From positions 1-6,454 of the forward strand of contig CAZOHN010000202.1 of the NCBI GenBank assembly GCA_964579325.1: 6,454 bases of DNA, in the 5' to 3' direction. The position numbers and the translations under genes were made by a program. Below are positions 4,998 to 6,454 of the stretch, in pieces (position 1 is the first letter of the stretch; every line of letters starts with the position of its first letter). The DNA is from CAZOHN01 sp964579325. Its GTDB lineage: Bacteria > Pseudomonadota > Alphaproteobacteria > Rhodobacterales > Rhodobacteraceae. The notes beneath the pieces were generated by a model. That model saw nothing but the letters and a program-made list of their open reading frames with translations, made no database searches and was not told where the DNA came from.

Positions 4998-6454
4998 ATG
5001 CTGACGATCCGCGACATCTCCTATTCCGTCGAAGGCCGCCCCCTGTTCGAGGGGGCCTCGGCCACGATTCCGGCCGGCCACAAGGTCGGGCTGGTCGGCC
5101 GCAATGGCACCGGCAAGACCACGCTCTTCCGACTGATCCGGGGCGAGTTGTCGCTCGACGGCGGCGAGATCGAACTGCCCTCGCGCGCCCGGATCGGCGG
5201 CGTCGCGCAGGAGGTGCCGTCCTCCGATATCTCGCTGATCGACACGGTGCTGGCGGCCGACACCGAGCGCGCATCGCTCCTCGCCGAAGCCGAAACCGCC
5301 CGGGACGCCCACCGCATCGCCGAGATCCAGACCCGGCTGGCCGACATCGACGCGTGGTCGGCCGAGGCGCGGGCCTCGAGCATCCTCAAGGGCCTCGGCT
5401 TCGACCTCGACGCACAAAGGCGCCCCTGCTCCGACTTCTCCGGCGGCTGGCGGATGCGCGTGGCGCTGGCGGGCGTCCTGTTCTCCGCGCCCGACCTGCT
5501 GCTCCTCGACGAACCGACGAACTACCTCGACCTCGAAGGCGCGCTCTGGCTGGAAAACTACCTCGCGCGCTACCCGCACACCGTCATCATCATCAGCCAC
5601 GACCGGGGCCTGCTGAACCGTGCGGTGGGCGCGATCCTGCACCTGCACGACCGAAAGCTCACGCTCTGGAGCGGCGGCTACGATGCCTTCGCATCCGCGC
5701 GCGCGGCCTCGCTGGCCGTGCAGGCGGCCGAGGCGAAGAAGGTCGATGCGCGGCGGGCGCACCTTCAGGCCTTCGTGGACCGCTTCAAGGCCAAGGCGTC
5801 GAAGGCCCGGCAGGCGCAGAGCCGGGTCAAGATGCTCGAACGGCTGACCCCGATCACCGCGCCCGAAGAGGCGAAGGCGGTGGCCTTCGCCTTCCCCGAA
5901 CCCGAGGAACTGTCGCCCCCCATCATCACGCTGGACGACACCGCCGTGGGCTACGGCGGCCCGCCGGTCCTCAGGCGGCTGAACCTGCGCATCGACCAGG
6001 ACGACCGGATTGCCCTTCTGGGCCGCAACGGCGAGGGCAAGTCGACGCTCTCCAAGCTGCTGGCGGGCAAGCTCGCCGCGCAGGACGGCCGGATTGTGCG
6101 CTCCTCCAAGCTGCGCATCGGCTATTTCGCGCAGCACCAGCTTGACGAGTTGCATGCCGACGAGACGCCCCTGCAACACGTCATGCGCCTGCGCCCGGGC
6201 GAGGCGCCGGCCCGGCTGCGCGCCCGCCTCGCCGGGTTCGGTCTCATGGCCGAGCAGGCCGAAACCATCGTGCAGCGGCTGTCAGGCGGGCAGAAGGCGC
6301 GGCTCTCGCTCCTGCTGGCCACCATCGACGCGCCGCACCTGCTGATCCTCGACGAACCGACGAACCACCTCGACATCGAAAGCCGCGAGGCGCTGGTCGA
6401 GGCGCTGACGGCCTATTCCGGCGCCGTGATCCTCGTCAGCCACGACATGCACCT
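4998..6454 (+). CDS. yheS: ABC-F family ATP-binding cassette protein, YheS type (3' end cut by window edge)
   Basis: A soluble twin-cassette ATPase of the ABC-F family, without membrane domains; such proteins act on ribosomes. 485 complete codons are present, missing by family length about the last 130 residues. Cassette 1: Walker A GRNGTGKTT (34-42), signature FSGGW (147-151), Walker B LLLLDEPTN (167-175, catalytic Glu172), switch His201. The inter-cassette linker (about 240-285) is the charged P-site tRNA-interaction motif region and holds DRFKAKASKARQAQSR (261-276). Cassette 2: GRNGEGKST (342-350), LSGGQ (428-432), LLILDEPTN (448-456, Glu453), His482. Linker text and GYFAQHQL (375-382) match E. 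coli YheS as I recall it, more than Uup or EttA. All catalytic residues are intact, so it should hydrolyse ATP. The start at 4998 fits the normal family N-terminus, but no Shine-Dalgarno precedes it. It is divergent from ndk, with 137 nt between them. Confidence 0.93.
   Translation, partial: MLTIRDISYSVEGRPLFEGASATIPAGHKVGLVGRNGTGKTTLFRLIRGELSLDGGEIELPSRARIGGVAQEVPSSDISLIDTVLAADTERASLLAEAETARDAHRIAEIQTRLADIDAWSAEARASSILKGLGFDLDAQRRPCSDFSGGWRMRVALAGVLFSAPDLLLLDEPTNYLDLEGALWLENYLARYPHTVIIISHDRGLLNRAVGAILHLHDRKLTLWSGGYDAFASARAASLAVQAAEAKKVDARRAHLQAFVDRFKAKASKARQAQSRVKMLERLTPITAPEEAKAVAFAFPEPEELSPPIITLDDTAVGYGGPPVLRRLNLRIDQDDRIALLGRNGEGKSTLSKLLAGKLAAQDGRIVRSSKLRIGYFAQHQLDELHADETPLQHVMRLRPGEAPARLRARLAGFGLMAEQAETIVQRLSGGQKARLSLLLATIDAPHLLILDEPTNHLDIESREALVEALTAYSGAVILVSHDMH

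Noticed and set aside
4986..5004. ATG at 4987 as an alternative ABC-F start
   Set aside because: It is in another frame and reaches TGA after five codons. The ATG at 4998 gives the normal family N-terminus.
3898..5274. Long minus-strand frame joining the ndk N-terminus to sequence antisense to the small ORF and TfoX_C
   Set aside because: It is continuous only because ten Ns shift the frame at 4536-4545. The real Ndk ends at 4434 in another frame, and the part before residue 1 of Ndk is a shadow of the ABC-F gene.
4734..6179. Open minus-strand frame of 481 codons opposite the ABC-F gene and the start of ndk
   Set aside because: It crosses two real genes and the divergent promoter region, has the biased Arg/Gly/Val/Asp composition of a GC shadow, and shares no motif with any family I know.

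Overview
The window is high-GC DNA with strong G/C preference at third codon positions, so most genes cast long open frames on the other strand. The protein sequences (AroQ, Ndk, a YheS-type ABC-F ATPase, a stand-alone TfoX C-terminal domain protein) and the GC-rich spacers suggest an alphaproteobacterium, most likely Rhodobacterales. That placement is inferred from recall, not from a search. No rRNA, tRNA, CRISPR array, insertion sequence or phage gene was seen. Ten Ns at 4536-4545 show this is draft assembly.

Region 1 (1-3195, minus strand) is a sugar-catabolism operon read right to left: a LacI-family regulator, a xylose-isomerase-like TIM-barrel isomerase/epimerase, and a Gfo/Idh/MocA NAD(P)-dependent oxidoreductase cut by the left edge. 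The first two genes are 19 nt apart and the last two 75 nt apart. A good minus-strand promoter lies just upstream of the regulator. The enzyme pair fits an oxidise-then-rearrange or eliminate route on a polyol, sugar or glycoside, but the substrate cannot be read from the sequence.

Region 2 (3196-4467, plus strand) starts with aroQ, a type II 3-dehydroquinate dehydratase of the shikimate pathway, transcribed divergently from the sugar operon. A 50-codon Gln/Pro-rich ORF of unknown function and a 119-aa TfoX_C domain protein follow.

Region 3 (4434-6454) holds ndk (nucleoside diphosphate kinase) on the minus strand, tail-to-tail with and overlapping the TfoX_C gene. Facing away from ndk is a YheS-type ABC-F ATPase that runs off the right edge. 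The N run interrupts ndk; comparison with the family indicates only 6 bases are truly missing.

Most of the window is ordinary chromosome and no new defence, mobile or biosynthetic system is evident. The points most worth a second look are a terminator-like hairpin in the ndk leader whose loop is complementary to the ribosome-binding region, the uncharacterised Gln/Pro-rich small protein with a short overlapping ORF in front of it, the ABC-F gene that appears to lack a Shine-Dalgarno, and the unassigned substrate of the sugar operon.
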